DNA of 64,000 bases, taken from NCBI RefSeq assembly GCF_003751225.1, contig NZ_RJKE01000001.1, forward strand, positions 744,001-808,000. The letters are read 5' to 3'. The notes beneath the pieces are model-generated. The model worked only from the letters and a program-made list of their open reading frames with translations, was not told the origin of the DNA and did not search any database. The stretch comes from Actinocorallia herbida. GTDB lineage: Bacteria > Actinomycetota > Actinomycetes > Streptosporangiales > Streptosporangiaceae. The translations under genes were made by a program, and so were the position numbers. Of the stretch, positions 45,020 to 60,274 are shown one piece after another (the stretch's first letter is position 1; the number at the start of each line of letters is the position of its first letter).

Positions 45020-47692
45020 ATGACGGGCGAGGAATCGCCGCGCCGCCTACCGGCGCAGGCGCTGCCGCTGACCATCGTCGTCGCGTTCGGCGCGCTGTAC
45101 GCGATCGGGGCGCTGCTGGGGTGGACCAGCGACTGGTTCGCCGCGGGAGCGGGCGCCGCCGCGTGCGGCAGCCTTCTGTACGCCGCCTGGCACAAGCCGG
45201 GGGACACCGGCTCCTGGCGCTGGTTCGGCGCGGCGGCGGGGCTGTGGGGGGTCAGCGGGGTCGTCCGGGCGGTCTCCCGGTTGGTGCTGCCGGGGCAGGT
45301 GATGTCGCTGTCGCTGGCCGACCTGTTCGGGGTCGCCGCGATCGTCGCGTTCGCCGCGGGCTTCATCGTGCCGACCAGGCTGCCGCGTTCGCCCAGGCAG
45401 TGGTTGAGATATGGCGCCGACTCCTATGTGTGTGGAGTCGCGCTGTTCGTCCTGGGCTGGGACGCGATCTTCGGGAACCTCTTCCGGCTGTCGGGCGAGG
45501 CCCCGGTGCAGTTCCTCCTGGAACTCGTCTTCCCGCTGCTGGACATCGTCCTGGTGTGCGCGCTGCTGCCGTTCGTCCTGGGCGCGGCCCGCAGGCAGCG
45601 GCCGACGGCGGTCATCGCCTATCTCGCCCTGCTCGCGCTCACCGCGGGCGACGTGGTCAACACCGCGGTGCGGCTGGAGAGCGGCACCTCGGTCATCGGC
45701 GACGTGTTCCGCTTCGGCGGCCTCCTGCTGCTGGGCGCGGCCCCCTGGATAGGCACGGGATCACGCCGGGGCGGGGTGCGCGGCCGGATGGTCGGTCCCG
45801 GCATCGCGCCCGCGCTGCTCGCGGGGGCCGCCGCGATGTTCGTCGCCGGGCACACGCTGACGGGCAGCCGCCCGGTCGAGCCCGTCGTGCTGATCGTCGC
45901 GGGCACCGCCCTGCTCGTCCTCATCGCCCGCCTCACCGACCTGCTGCGCGAGAACGACAGGCTCAAGTCGGAGATCCGCGCGGGCGAGGAACACTTCCGG
46001 GCGCTCGCCGAGAGCGTCGAGGACCTCGTGCTGATCTGCGACGAGCCGGGCACCGTCCAGTACGTCAACGCGGGGCAGCAGTGGAACACCGGGCACGCCC
46101 TGCCCGACCTCCTCGGCCGCCCGCTCACCGAACTGCTGCACTCCGAGGACGTCGCGGAGGTCGTCGCGGCGCTGAACCGGTGCGACGAGGGCGCGCGCGA
46201 GCCGCTCAGGCTGGCCTGCCGGCTCCGAACCGAGGACGGCACCTGGCTGCCCACGGAGTCCACCTTCTCCAGATACGCCCCGGGCCGGGTGCTGATCACC
46301 GTCCGGGACCTGTCGGAGGAGGCCGCGCTCAAGCGCCAGGTCGACCATCTGACGTTCCACGACGGCCTCACCGGACTGCCCAACCGCGCCTACCTCGAGG
46401 AGCGGACCCGTCAGGTGCTGGCCCGCCGCAGCCCCGTCAGCGCGGTGATCTTCGTGGATCTCGATGGGTTCACCGCCGTCAACGACTCGGCCGGGCACGC
46501 GGCCGGCGACCAGGTGCTGGCCCAGGCCGCACGGCGGCTGCGCGCCGCGGTCCCCGCCGACGACACGGTCGCGCGCTGGGGCGGCGACGAGTTCGCGGTC
46601 CTGGTCGAGACGGCCTCCGACGCCCAGTCCGTCGTGGATCTCGCCGAGCGCCTGCTCCGGGTGCTGTCCGCCGAGCCCTACCGGGTGGGCGAGCGCGGCA
46701 TCGCGCTGACCGCCGGGGTGGGCGTGGCCTTCGCCGACGACGACCTCGCCTCCACCACCGAGGCGCACAGCCTCGACGAGACGGGCTCGGCCTCGCTGAT
46801 CCGCAACGGCGACCTGGCGATGACCAGGGCCAAGGAACTGGGCGGCGGGCGCGTAGAGGTGTTCGCAACCCAGATGCACGCCGCCGTCGTCCGCCGGATG
46901 GAACTGAGCAGCGACCTCCAGCGCGCCCTCGCCGAAGAGGAGTTCGAGGTCGTGTTCCAGCCGGTCTTCGACCTCGCCGACGGCAGGGTGACCGGGGTCG
47001 AGGCGCTCGCCCGCTGGCGCCGCGACGGCGATCTCGTGCCGCCTCAGGACTTCCTGGACGCCGCCGAGGAGTCCGGCCTGATCGTGCCGCTCGGCGCCTG
47101 GATCCTGCGCGAGGCGTGCGGCCGGGCCGCGCGCTGGCGGGCCGAGGGCTGGGAGATCGGCCTGTCGGTGAACTTCACCGCCCGGCAGATCGCCGCCCCG
47201 AAGTTCGCCGCGACCGTCGCCGCCGCGCTGACCGAGACCGGCCTGCCGCCGCACGCCCTCACCCTCGAGGTGAAGGAGGAGGTCCTGGTCGAGCAGATCC
47301 AGGGCGGCGAGCAGAACGACGAGCGCCTCGCGGTGCTCCGGGAGCTCGGCGTGCGCCTGGCGATCGACGACTTCGGCACCGGCTACGCCTCCCTGGCCTT
47401 CCTCGGCCAGCTCCCCGTCGACGTCATCAAGATCGACCCGTCCTTCACCGCGGGCCTCGACGGTGACGAGACCCGCACCCTCCTCACCCGGACGATCATC
47501 AGCCTCGGCTCCGACCTGGGCCTGACCGTCGTCGCCGAGGGGATCGAGAGCGCCGCCCAGCAGGAGGCCCTGCGCGGCATGGGCTGCCACCGGGGCCAGG
47601 GATTCCACCTGGCACGGCCCATGTCGGCCGCGCGCATCGACGCGGAGATCCGTCCCGGGGTCGTCCCGCTGCCCGGTGTCCAGGCCGGTTGA
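45020..47692 (+). CDS. Membrane PAS-GGDEF-EAL protein, c-di-GMP turnover
   Basis: An 890-residue protein. About nine to ten membrane helices (to about residue 310) precede a PAS domain (HFRALAESVEDLVLICDEPG and onward), a GGDEF domain (RWGGDEFAVL near 520) and an EAL domain (GVEALARWRR near 661). In GGDEF the inhibitory RxxD is absent (PADD at that position). The EAL signature and other catalytic positions (NFTARQ, LEVKEE, DDFGTGYASL, IKIDPSF, AEGIES, GQGF) are intact, so it is likely bifunctional or a phosphodiesterase. ATG 45020 has AGGAG 11 bases upstream. It lies just upstream of the ilvB control region, an arrangement I recall from Streptomyces. Confidence 0.92.
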   Translation: MTGEESPRRLPAQALPLTIVVAFGALYAIGALLGWTSDWFAAGAGAAACGSLLYAAWHKPGDTGSWRWFGAAAGLWGVSGVVRAVSRLVLPGQVMSLSLADLFGVAAIVAFAAGFIVPTRLPRSPRQWLRYGADSYVCGVALFVLGWDAIFGNLFRLSGEAPVQFLLELVFPLLDIVLVCALLPFVLGAARRQRPTAVIAYLALLALTAGDVVNTAVRLESGTSVIGDVFRFGGLLLLGAAPWIGTGSRRGGVRGRMVGPGIAPALLAGAAAMFVAGHTLTGSRPVEPVVLIVAGTALLVLIARLTDLLRENDRLKSEIRAGEEHFRALAESVEDLVLICDEPGTVQYVNAGQQWNTGHALPDLLGRPLTELLHSEDVAEVVAALNRCDEGAREPLRLACRLRTEDGTWLPTESTFSRYAPGRVLITVRDLSEEAALKRQVDHLTFHDGLTGLPNRAYLEERTRQVLARRSPVSAVIFVDLDGFTAVNDSAGHAAGDQVLAQAARRLRAAVPADDTVARWGGDEFAVLVETASDAQSVVDLAERLLRVLSAEPYRVGERGIALTAGVGVAFADDDLASTTEAHSLDETGSASLIRNGDLAMTRAKELGGGRVEVFATQMHAAVVRRMELSSDLQRALAEEEFEVVFQPVFDLADGRVTGVEALARWRRDGDLVPPQDFLDAAEESGLIVPLGAWILREACGRAARWRAEGWEIGLSVNFTARQIAAPKFAATVAAALTETGLPPHALTLEVKEEVLVEQIQGGEQNDERLAVLRELGVRLAIDDFGTGYASLAFLGQLPVDVIKIDPSFTAGLDGDETRTLLTRTIISLGSDLGLTVVAEGIESAAQQEALRGMGCHRGQGFHLARPMSAARIDAEIRPGVVPLPGVQAG

Positions 47693-47702
47693 GACCCCCC
47701 TC

Positions 47703-47721
47703 TATCTCACCTCATGAGATA
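47703..47721. promoter_or_regulatory. 19-bp inverted repeat upstream of the ilvB promoter
   Basis: TATCTCA (47703-47709), a 5-base spacer, then TGAGATA (47715-47721), an exact inverted repeat of 7-bp arms. It is 15 bases ahead of the putative -35 box of the ilvB transcript (47736) and 10 bases after the previous stop codon. It could be an operator (branched-chain amino-acid regulators of the IclR family are candidates) or, less likely, a weak terminator. Confidence 0.5.
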
Positions 47722-47735
47722 TCGGCAACATGGAT

Positions 47736-47765
47736 TTGACCTGGAGGTGTCACATCGGCAAAAGT
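47736..47765 (+). promoter_or_regulatory. Putative ilvB promoter
   Basis: A -35 box TTGACC (47736-47741), 18-base spacer, and AAAAGT (47760-47765) in -10 position. The -10 is poor. Transcription would start at or near the GTG of the leader peptide (47773), giving a leaderless or nearly leaderless leader transcript. Confidence 0.45.
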
Positions 47766-47772
47766 AGGGGTG

Positions 47773-47823
47773 TGCAGAACAGCTTCCGCATCCTCGTAGT
47801 ACTTGGCAGGCGCGCGGCCTGAG
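47773..47823 (+). CDS. ilvB leader peptide (attenuation)
   Basis: Sixteen codons from GTG to TGA encode [16 protein letters not shown]. Five consecutive branched-chain codons (ATC CTC GTA GTA CTT; ILVVL) sit just ahead of the terminator hairpin at 47847, the classical layout of a branched-chain amino-acid attenuator. The gene is far too short for routine gene finding. When charged Ile, Leu or Val tRNAs are scarce, the ribosome should stall on this run and prevent the terminator from forming, so that ilvBNC are transcribed. The spacing and codons are seen directly; the mechanism follows known actinobacterial ilv leaders. Confidence 0.8.
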
Positions 47824-47846
47824 CCAAGCTCCCGGCATGCGCGCTC

Positions 47847-47880
47847 CCCTCGACCGCCTAGCGGCGCGAGGGGTTTTTTG
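47847..47880 (+). terminator. Attenuator (intrinsic terminator) of the ilv leader
   Basis: Stem CCCCTCG-a-CCGC (47847-47858) pairs with GCGG-cg-CGAGGGG (47862-47874) around a CTA loop and is followed by six T residues (47875-47880). It is one of the few hairpins in the window with a U tract. The G+C-rich segment between the leader stop and this hairpin (47809-47846) could form a competing antiterminator. Confidence 0.85.
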
Positions 47881-47953
47881 TTGGCCGGGAACTCCTCGCC
47901 CCGGCCGCACCGAGTCCGTCTCACCACCCTCCCTCCTTCTGAAGGAAGTACAG

Positions 47954-49695
47954 ATGACCGAGCAGATGACCGGGGCCCAGGCGCTGGTCCGTGCCTTGGA
48001 GAACGTCGGCGTCGACACCATGTTCGGGATTCCGGGCGGGGCGATCCTTCCGGCGTACGACCCGATCTACGACTCGCAGAAGCTGCGGCACATCCTGGTC
48101 CGGCACGAGCAGGGCGCGGGCCACGCGGCACAGGGCTACGCCCAGGCCACGGGCCGGGTCGGCGTCTGCATGGCGACGTCGGGACCGGGCGCCACCAACC
48201 TGGTGACGCCGATCGCCGACGCCTACATGGACTCCGTCCCGATGGTCGCGATCACCGGCCAGGTCGCCTCCAAGGCGATCGGCACCGACGCCTTCCAGGA
48301 AGCCGATATCTCCGGCATCACCCTGCCGATCACCAAGCACAACTTCCTCGTCACCGACCCCCGCGAGATCGCCAGGACGATCGTCGAGGCGTTCCACATC
48401 GCGGGCACCGGACGCCCCGGCCCCGTCCTCGTCGACATCGCCAAGGACGCGCTCCAGGCCAAGTTCGACTTCGTCTGGGGCGAGGAGATGCGGCTGCCGG
48501 GCTACCGGCCCGTCACCCGGCCGCACTCCAAGCAGGTCCGCGAGGCCGCCAGGCTGATCATGGACGCCAAGCGCCCCGTCCTGTACGTCGGCGGCGGTGT
48601 CATCAAGGCCCGCGCGTCCAATGAGCTGCGCGCGCTCGCCGAGCTGACCGGCGCCCCCGTCGTCACCACCCTGATGGCGCTGGGCTCCTTCCCCGACGGG
48701 CACCCCCAGCACATGGGCATGCCCGGCATGCACGGCACCGTCGGCGCCGTGGGCGCGCTCCAGAAGGCCGACCTGATCGTCGCGCTCGGAGCCCGCTTCG
48801 ACGACCGGGTCACCGGCAACCTCGACTCGTTCGCGCCGCACGCCGCGATCGTGCACGCCGACATCGACCCGGCCGAGATCTCCAAGAACCGGCACGCCGA
48901 CGTCCCGATCGTCGGCGACGCCCGCGAGGTCATCACCGACCTGGTCGCGGCGATCCAGGCCGAGCAGGCCGCGGGCCGCACCGCGGACTACGCCGCCTGG
49001 TGGCAGCAGCTGAACGCGTGGAAGGAGACCTACGCGCTCGGCTACGACACCCCGCCGAACGGCGAACTCGCCCCGCAGTACGTCATCGAGCGGCTCGGCA
49101 AGATCGCCGGACCCGACGCGCTGTACTGCGCGGGCGTCGGCCAGCACCAGATGTGGGCCTCGCAGTTCATCAACTACGAGCAGCCCGGATCGTTCATCAA
49201 CTCCGGCGGCGCGGGCACCATGGGCTACGCCGTCCCGGCCGCGATGGGCGCCAAGGTCGGCGCGCCCGACAAGACCGTCTGGGCGATCGACGGCGACGGC
49301 TGCTTCCAGATGACGAACCAGGAGCTCGTCACCTGCGCCATCGAGGGCATCCCGATCAAGATCGCCCTCATCAACAACGGTAACCTCGGCATGGTCCGGC
49401 AGTGGCAGACCCTCTTCTACGACGGCCGCTACTCCAACACCAAGCTGCACTCCAAGCGCATCCCCGACTTCGTCAAGCTCGCCGACGCCTACGGCTGCGA
49501 GGGCCTGCGGGTCGAGCGCGCAGAAGAGGTCGACGCGGCCATCGAGAAGGCAATGGCGATCAACGACCGGCCCGTCGTCATCGACTTCGTCGTCCACGAC
49601 GACGCGATGGTCTGGCCGATGGTCGCCGCAGGGTCCAGCAACGACGACATCAACTACGCGCGCGACCTCGCGCCGAAGTGGGAGCACGAAGACTG

Positions 49696-49696
<1 letters not shown>
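47954..49696 (+). CDS. ilvB: Acetolactate synthase large subunit
   Basis: A 580-residue thiamine diphosphate enzyme that condenses pyruvate with pyruvate or 2-ketobutyrate, the first common step to Val, Leu and Ile. The catalytic Glu is in [15 protein letters not shown]; ThDP and metal sites are in [19 protein letters not shown] and [15 protein letters not shown]-binding residues are around [19 protein letters not shown] 47954 follows GAAGGAAG. An upstream in-frame region overlaps the attenuator and is not coding. Coupled to ilvN through a one-base overlap (TGATG). Controlled by the leader at 47773-47880. Confidence 0.97.
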
Positions 49697-51242
<1,546 letters not shown>

Positions 51243-51260
51243 CGTCGGCTTCGGCCCGCC

Positions 51261-51295
51261 GACCGCCCGTACACCCCTGGGGTGTGCGGGCGGTC
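51261..51295 (+). terminator. Hairpin terminator after ilvC
   Basis: GACCGCCCGTACACCCC (51261-51277) pairs with GGGGTGTGCGGGCGGTC (51279-51295), one wobble pair. It lies 19 bases after the ilvC stop. Confidence 0.85.
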
Positions 51296-51346
51296 CGCTT
51301 CGGGGTAGGTCTCTCCCGGTACGGGGACCGTTCGGGGGGAGAAGAC

Positions 51347-52291
51347 ATGCGTGCTGTGGCGGTGGCGGACTTCGGGGCTACGCCCGAGATGATGGAGCTT
51401 CCGGCACCGGAGGCGGGCCCGGGGGAGATCCTGGTGCGGCTACGGGTCGCGGGCGTCAACCCGTTCGACTGGAAGGCCGCCGACGGGGCGATGCGCGGCA
51501 ACGTCGACCACCACTTTCCGATGATCATGGGCTCGGACGGCGCCGGGGTCGTCGAGAAGGTGGGGCCGGGCGTCAGCAGGTTCAAGGTCGGCGACGCCGT
51601 CTACGGGCAGTTCATGCGCGTCCAGAAGGGTCTGGGGTCGTACGCGGACTACGCGGTGGCCGAGGAGCACGGGCCCGTCTCGACGTTCCCGGAGGGGCTG
51701 CCCTACACGTGGGCGGCGGCCCTGCCGACGGCGAGCAGCACCGCCTACAACCTCGTCGAGACGACCAAGATCGAACCGGGCACCGTCGTGCTCGTCAACG
51801 GGGCGACGGGCGGGGTGGGCCAGTCGGCGGTCCAGCTCGCCGCGAACAAGGGCGCCCACGTCATCGGGACGACGGAGCCGGAGATGGCCGACTACCTGAT
51901 GGAACTCGGCGCGATGGAGACCGTGGACTTCACCCGGGGCCAGGTCGTCGAGGACGTCATGGCGGCCCATCCGGGCGGGATCGACGTCGTCATCGACCTC
52001 GTCACCACGACCCGCGGGGACACCCCGCTCGCCGCGGTGCTGCGCCGGGGCGGCATCTTCATCAGCACGCTAGGCGCCGCCGACCCGGACGCCCTCGCCG
52101 CGATCGACATCCAGGGCGCGAACCTCTTCAACCGCACCACGGCCGAGCTGCTCGGCCTGCTCGCCGAACTCGCGGACGGCGGCCGCCTCAAGATCCGGAT
52201 CGAACACGAGGTCCGGCTGGAGGAGGCCCCCGAGACCATCGCGGCGCTCCGCTCCGGCAAGGCCAAGGGCAAGACCGTCATCGTGCTCTGA
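51347..52291 (+). CDS. NADP-dependent quinone-oxidoreductase-like protein (zinc-free MDR)
   Basis: A 314-residue medium-chain dehydrogenase/reductase. Landmarks: RLRVAGVNPFDWKAADGAMR, GSDGAGVVEKVGPGVSRFK and the nucleotide-binding VNGATGGVGQSAVQLAANKG. The catalytic Zn ligands of alcohol dehydrogenases are absent, which places it with quinone reductase-like enzymes that reduce enones or quinones. The start ATG has a strong GGGGGGAG 5 bases upstream. It is a single-gene unit with terminators on both sides (51261 and 52297). The physiological substrate is unknown. Confidence 0.9.
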   Translation: MRAVAVADFGATPEMMELPAPEAGPGEILVRLRVAGVNPFDWKAADGAMRGNVDHHFPMIMGSDGAGVVEKVGPGVSRFKVGDAVYGQFMRVQKGLGSYADYAVAEEHGPVSTFPEGLPYTWAAALPTASSTAYNLVETTKIEPGTVVLVNGATGGVGQSAVQLAANKGAHVIGTTEPEMADYLMELGAMETVDFTRGQVVEDVMAAHPGGIDVVIDLVTTTRGDTPLAAVLRRGGIFISTLGAADPDALAAIDIQGANLFNRTTAELLGLLAELADGGRLKIRIEHEVRLEEAPETIAALRSGKAKGKTVIVL

Positions 52292-52296
52292 CTGTG

Positions 52297-52332
52297 CCGA
52301 AGGCCCCGTCCCCCCTGGGACGGGGCCTTCGG
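52297..52332 (+). terminator. Hairpin terminator before the rrn operon
   Basis: A perfect 16-bp stem, CCGAAGGCCCCGTCCC (52297-52312) with its complement at 52317-52332, a CCCT loop and TTT after it. It insulates the rRNA promoter region from upstream transcription. Confidence 0.88.
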
Positions 52333-52573
52333 TTTGACCGATCCGGCCGTTGTACGTAAGCTCGGCAGGCCGATCCGGGAAACCTCTGCGAACCTCGCCG
52401 TTCACGGGTTACCCTGGTCCGGTCGGCCCGTTGAGGGGATGCAGGACGTCGAGAGGCGGCCGGCCCCGGTGGGACTCCGCTCCAGTACGAAATCGCCAAC
52501 TCTTCGTAGTTCGGGGTTACTGCTGTGCGGGGGAAATGGGCTGAAGTGTGAAAACGGCGGAAAACGCGCCGGT

Positions 52574-52601
52574 TTGACACTCCGAAAGGACCTGCTAAAT
52601 T
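52574..52601 (+). promoter_or_regulatory. rRNA operon promoter
   Basis: A consensus -35 TTGACA (52574-52579), 16-base spacer, and -10 TAAATT (52596-52601). The predicted start is near 52608, about 226 bases before the 16S. The 240 bases between the upstream terminator and this promoter may hold further promoters, but I could not identify them confidently. Confidence 0.8.
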
Positions 52602-52607
52602 AGAGAC

Positions 52608-52833
52608 ATCGCCGCAAGGGAAACGCCGAAAGGCGCGGAACGAACTGCGAGTCCGTTTCTTGAGAACTCAACAGCGTGCTAAAAGTCAGTGCCAAATTAG
52701 GCCAGGACTTCGGTTCTGGTCATCCTCGTCTGAGGATTTCTTTGAGGCAATCGACAAGGTCAGCCAAGACCTTGTTCTTGCCAGTTTCAACACCTTTAGG
52801 TTTGGCTCGGAGCTTGCTTCGGGTCGGTAGACC
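52608..52833 (+). other. rRNA leader region
   Basis: The transcribed leader contains a GAACTGCGAG stretch, TTGAGAACTCAACAGCGTGCT (from 52660), also found in variant form in the 16S-23S spacer (TTGAGAACTGCACAG from 54626), and a hairpin CAAGGTC/GACCTTG at 52755-52774. These fit antitermination and RNase III processing elements. No gene is seen. Confidence 0.6.
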
Positions 52834-57868
<5,035 letters not shown>

Positions 57869-57999
57869 AACACATCCATGCTGCAAGACGTAACATGTGT
57901 GCTCGCGTCCCTGTGCGGTTCCCGGAAAACAGCCGGCCGAACCGCAACACCAAAAAAAGAGAATACTTTCGCTGACCGTTTGTGTCCGCGAGCTGAGGC

Positions 58000-58117
58000 T
58001 TGCGGCGGTTATGGCGGAGGGGAAACACCCGGTCCCATCTCGAACCCGGAAGTTAAGCCCTCCAGCGCCGATGGTACTGCACGGGAGACTGTGTGGGAGA
58101 GTAGGACACCGCCGCAA
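58000..58117 (+). rRNA. 5S ribosomal RNA
   Basis: 118 bases. The terminal helix is a perfect 10-bp pairing, TTGCGGCGGT (58000-58009) with ACCGCCGCAA (58108-58117). Internal blocks CCCGGTCCCATCTCGAACCC and GGTACTGCACGGGAGACTGT are typical. It lies 131 bases after the 23S. Confidence 0.93.
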
Positions 58118-58126
58118 TTGTTGTGA

Positions 58127-58161
58127 GGAAAGGCCCCGAACCACAGGTTCGGGGCCTTTCC
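58127..58161 (+). terminator. rrn operon terminator
   Basis: A perfect 16-bp stem, GGAAAGGCCCCGAACC (58127-58142) with its complement at 58146-58161 and an ACA loop, 9 bases after the 5S. Confidence 0.9.
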
Positions 58162-58258
58162 GCATTCCCGGGGGTCCCTGCATTCCCGGGCTTTTCCGCA
58201 TTCCCGGGGGGTCCTGCATTCCCGGACCTCTCCGCATATCCGGAGGGGTCCCGCAGGC
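58162..58258. repeat. Short tandem repeat array, about five 18-19 bp units
   Basis: Units begin with GCATTCCCGG (starts near 58163, 58180, 58198, 58216; a degenerate GCATATCCGG near 58233) and carry variable GGG/TCC stretches. In one frame of the minus strand it would encode PGNAEKPGNAGTPGNAERP, a collagen-like pattern, but no gene with a ribosome site is present. It is wedged between the rrn terminator and the FtsX terminator. Confidence 0.7.
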
Positions 58259-58262
58259 GAAA

Positions 58263-58293
58263 TGTGCCCCCAGGCCAGGGGCCTGGGGGCACA
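58263..58293 (-). terminator. Hairpin terminator of the PadR-ABC-FtsX operon
   Basis: A 14-bp perfect stem, TGTGCCCCCAGGCC (58263-58276) with GGCCTGGGGGCACA (58280-58293) and an AGG loop, 20 bases past the FtsX stop on the minus strand. Confidence 0.85.
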
Positions 58294-58312
58294 CGGGACG
58301 GTCGGCGGACGC

Positions 58313-60274
58313 CTAGAGCAGCCGGCGGGTCGGGCGGACGATCGTGGTGCGGGTGAAGAGGGCGGAGAGAAGGGCCACGATGAGGGGGACCGCCAGGCAC
58401 ACCGTGCCGAGCAGGGACCAGGGGATCTCGGTGATGACGCCGTGCGGGGGAGCGGTCGCGCTGTCGAACTCGGCGGTGAGGGGGCGGGAGACGGCGATGC
58501 CGGGGCCCAGCCCGGCCAGGACGCCGAGGAGGCAGCCGAGCAGCGCGACGAACGCGGCGTGGGCCATCCGGACCAGCCGGACCGTCGACGGCCGGGCGCC
58601 CACGGCGGTGAGGGTCGCGAGGTCGGGCCGGGAGTCCGCGGCGGCCAGGCCGGTGGCGATGAGCGCGCCGGCGAGGACCAGGATCGACGCGGTCACCGCG
58701 AGGACGAGGGCGGGCACCATGGTGTCGTCGCGGTAGCCGCGCTCGGTGCGCACCGACGCGCCGAACTCCCGCACCGCGCGGGACAGCGCCGCGGTCTCGT
58801 CGAGGTCGAGCGGACGCGTCACCACGAGCGCCGCGGTACGCACGGGCAGGGTCGTCTCGGCGACCCGGGACTCGGGGAGCACCGCGATGGGGCCTTTGAG
58901 ATACGCGGTCACCTGGACGGCGGGGAACTCGAGGGTGCGTTCGGGGATCGCCGAAGGCCCCTCGGAGCCGTCGTCGGGGAACTCCGCGAGCCGGACGCGG
59001 AACACGCCGTCGCTGAGTCCGTTCGGCAGGAGCACCACCACGTCGCCGCGGGCGAGGGCGCTCGTCGCGGCGGGGACGTCCCGGCCGAGCACCTGGCGGA
59101 TGATCTCGGGTCCGCCGACGAGGTAGCGGGAGCCGAGGTCGTTGTCGCCCGGTCCGTAGTAGGCGCACTCGGTGCAAATCGGGGACAGGTCGGGTCCGTG
59201 CTCGTCCAGGCTCCGGATCGGTTCCGCGACGGTGCCGGGCAGCGTCGTGGTGACCGCCGCGCGAACCGCGTCGAGGGTGTCCGGCCGGAAGCCGCCCACG
59301 ATCGTGTGGCCCTCGGCGATGGGCCCGGTGTACTCGGCCTCCCGCTGGCCCGCGTCGCTGGCCATGCCGATGCCGAGGGCGGTCAGCGCGGCGGTCGCCG
59401 CCATGATGGCCGCGACGGCCGGGGCGGTGCGTGAGCGGTGCCGGCCGGCGTCGCGGACGGCGAGGCGCAGCGGCAGTGGAAGCGGTCCCGCGGCCTTCGC
59501 GCACAGCGCGACGGCGGCGGGGGTGAGCAGCACGAAGCCGAGGATGATCGGGACCGCGCCGAGCGTCGGCCCCCACTCGCGCAGGTGCCAGAGCGAGACC
59601 TTGACGAAGGCGAGTCCCGCGCCGACGAGCAGCAGGCCGACGACGGGCAGGCCGCGGCTCGCCCGGGGTTCGTCCAGGCGGCCCGCGAGCACCGCCGCGG
59701 GGTCGGTCCGCGCCGCCTGCCGGGCGGGCGCGTAGGCGGCGGCGAGCCCGCTGAGCACCGCGACGGCCATCGTGACGGCGATGATCGGGCCTTCCAGGTG
59801 CCAGGGCTCGAACACCGTGTCCCCGGACCCGGACAGCGCCCGGCGCAGCACGGCGGCGGTGAGGAGTCCGGTGGCCGTGCCGAGGACCGCCGCGGTGGCG
59901 CCGAGCAGCAGCCCCGCGGACAGGACCACCGCCCGCAGGTGCCCGGGGGTGCCGCCCGCCGCCGCGAGCTGGGCGAGCAGCAGCCGCTGGCGGCGCAGGC
60001 CGACCGCGAAGGCAGGACCGGCCAGGAGGACGACCTGGAGCACGGCCATCGCGATGACGAGGGCGTAGACGGCGAGCTCGTCGCCGCTCACCCGGTCCGC
60101 GCTGGGCGCCTCGGGGAGGGCCGCGCGCGGGTCGTCGATCGCGAACAGCACGTGGGCCACGGTGACGATCGCGGCTACCGGCAGCCCGATCATCGCGATG
60201 ACGAGGAGGGTGCGGCCCTTGGCGCGGAGCGCGTCACGGTAGGCGATGAGGAGGGGGACGCGGAGACGGTTCAC
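58313..60274 (-). CDS. FtsX-like ABC transporter permease
   Basis: A 653-residue membrane protein with two FtsX-type permease halves: N-terminal helix (TLLVIAMIGLPVAAIVTVAHVL), helices near 65-200, a central helix (AVPIILGFVLLTPAAVALCA), a large external domain (about 300-500, with CTECAYYGPGDND) and three helices at the end. The layout is that of MacB/LolCE-like exporters that move lipids or peptides rather than small ions. The GTG start overlaps the ATPase stop by 4 bases. The substrate is unknown. Confidence 0.88.
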   Translation of the reverse strand: MNRLRVPLLIAYRDALRAKGRTLLVIAMIGLPVAAIVTVAHVLFAIDDPRAALPEAPSADRVSGDELAVYALVIAMAVLQVVLLAGPAFAVGLRRQRLLLAQLAAAGGTPGHLRAVVLSAGLLLGATAAVLGTATGLLTAAVLRRALSGSGDTVFEPWHLEGPIIAVTMAVAVLSGLAAAYAPARQAARTDPAAVLAGRLDEPRASRGLPVVGLLLVGAGLAFVKVSLWHLREWGPTLGAVPIILGFVLLTPAAVALCAKAAGPLPLPLRLAVRDAGRHRSRTAPAVAAIMAATAALTALGIGMASDAGQREAEYTGPIAEGHTIVGGFRPDTLDAVRAAVTTTLPGTVAEPIRSLDEHGPDLSPICTECAYYGPGDNDLGSRYLVGGPEIIRQVLGRDVPAATSALARGDVVVLLPNGLSDGVFRVRLAEFPDDGSEGPSAIPERTLEFPAVQVTAYLKGPIAVLPESRVAETTLPVRTAALVVTRPLDLDETAALSRAVREFGASVRTERGYRDDTMVPALVLAVTASILVLAGALIATGLAAADSRPDLATLTAVGARPSTVRLVRMAHAAFVALLGCLLGVLAGLGPGIAVSRPLTAEFDSATAPPHGVITEIPWSLLGTVCLAVPLIVALLSALFTRTTIVRPTRRLL

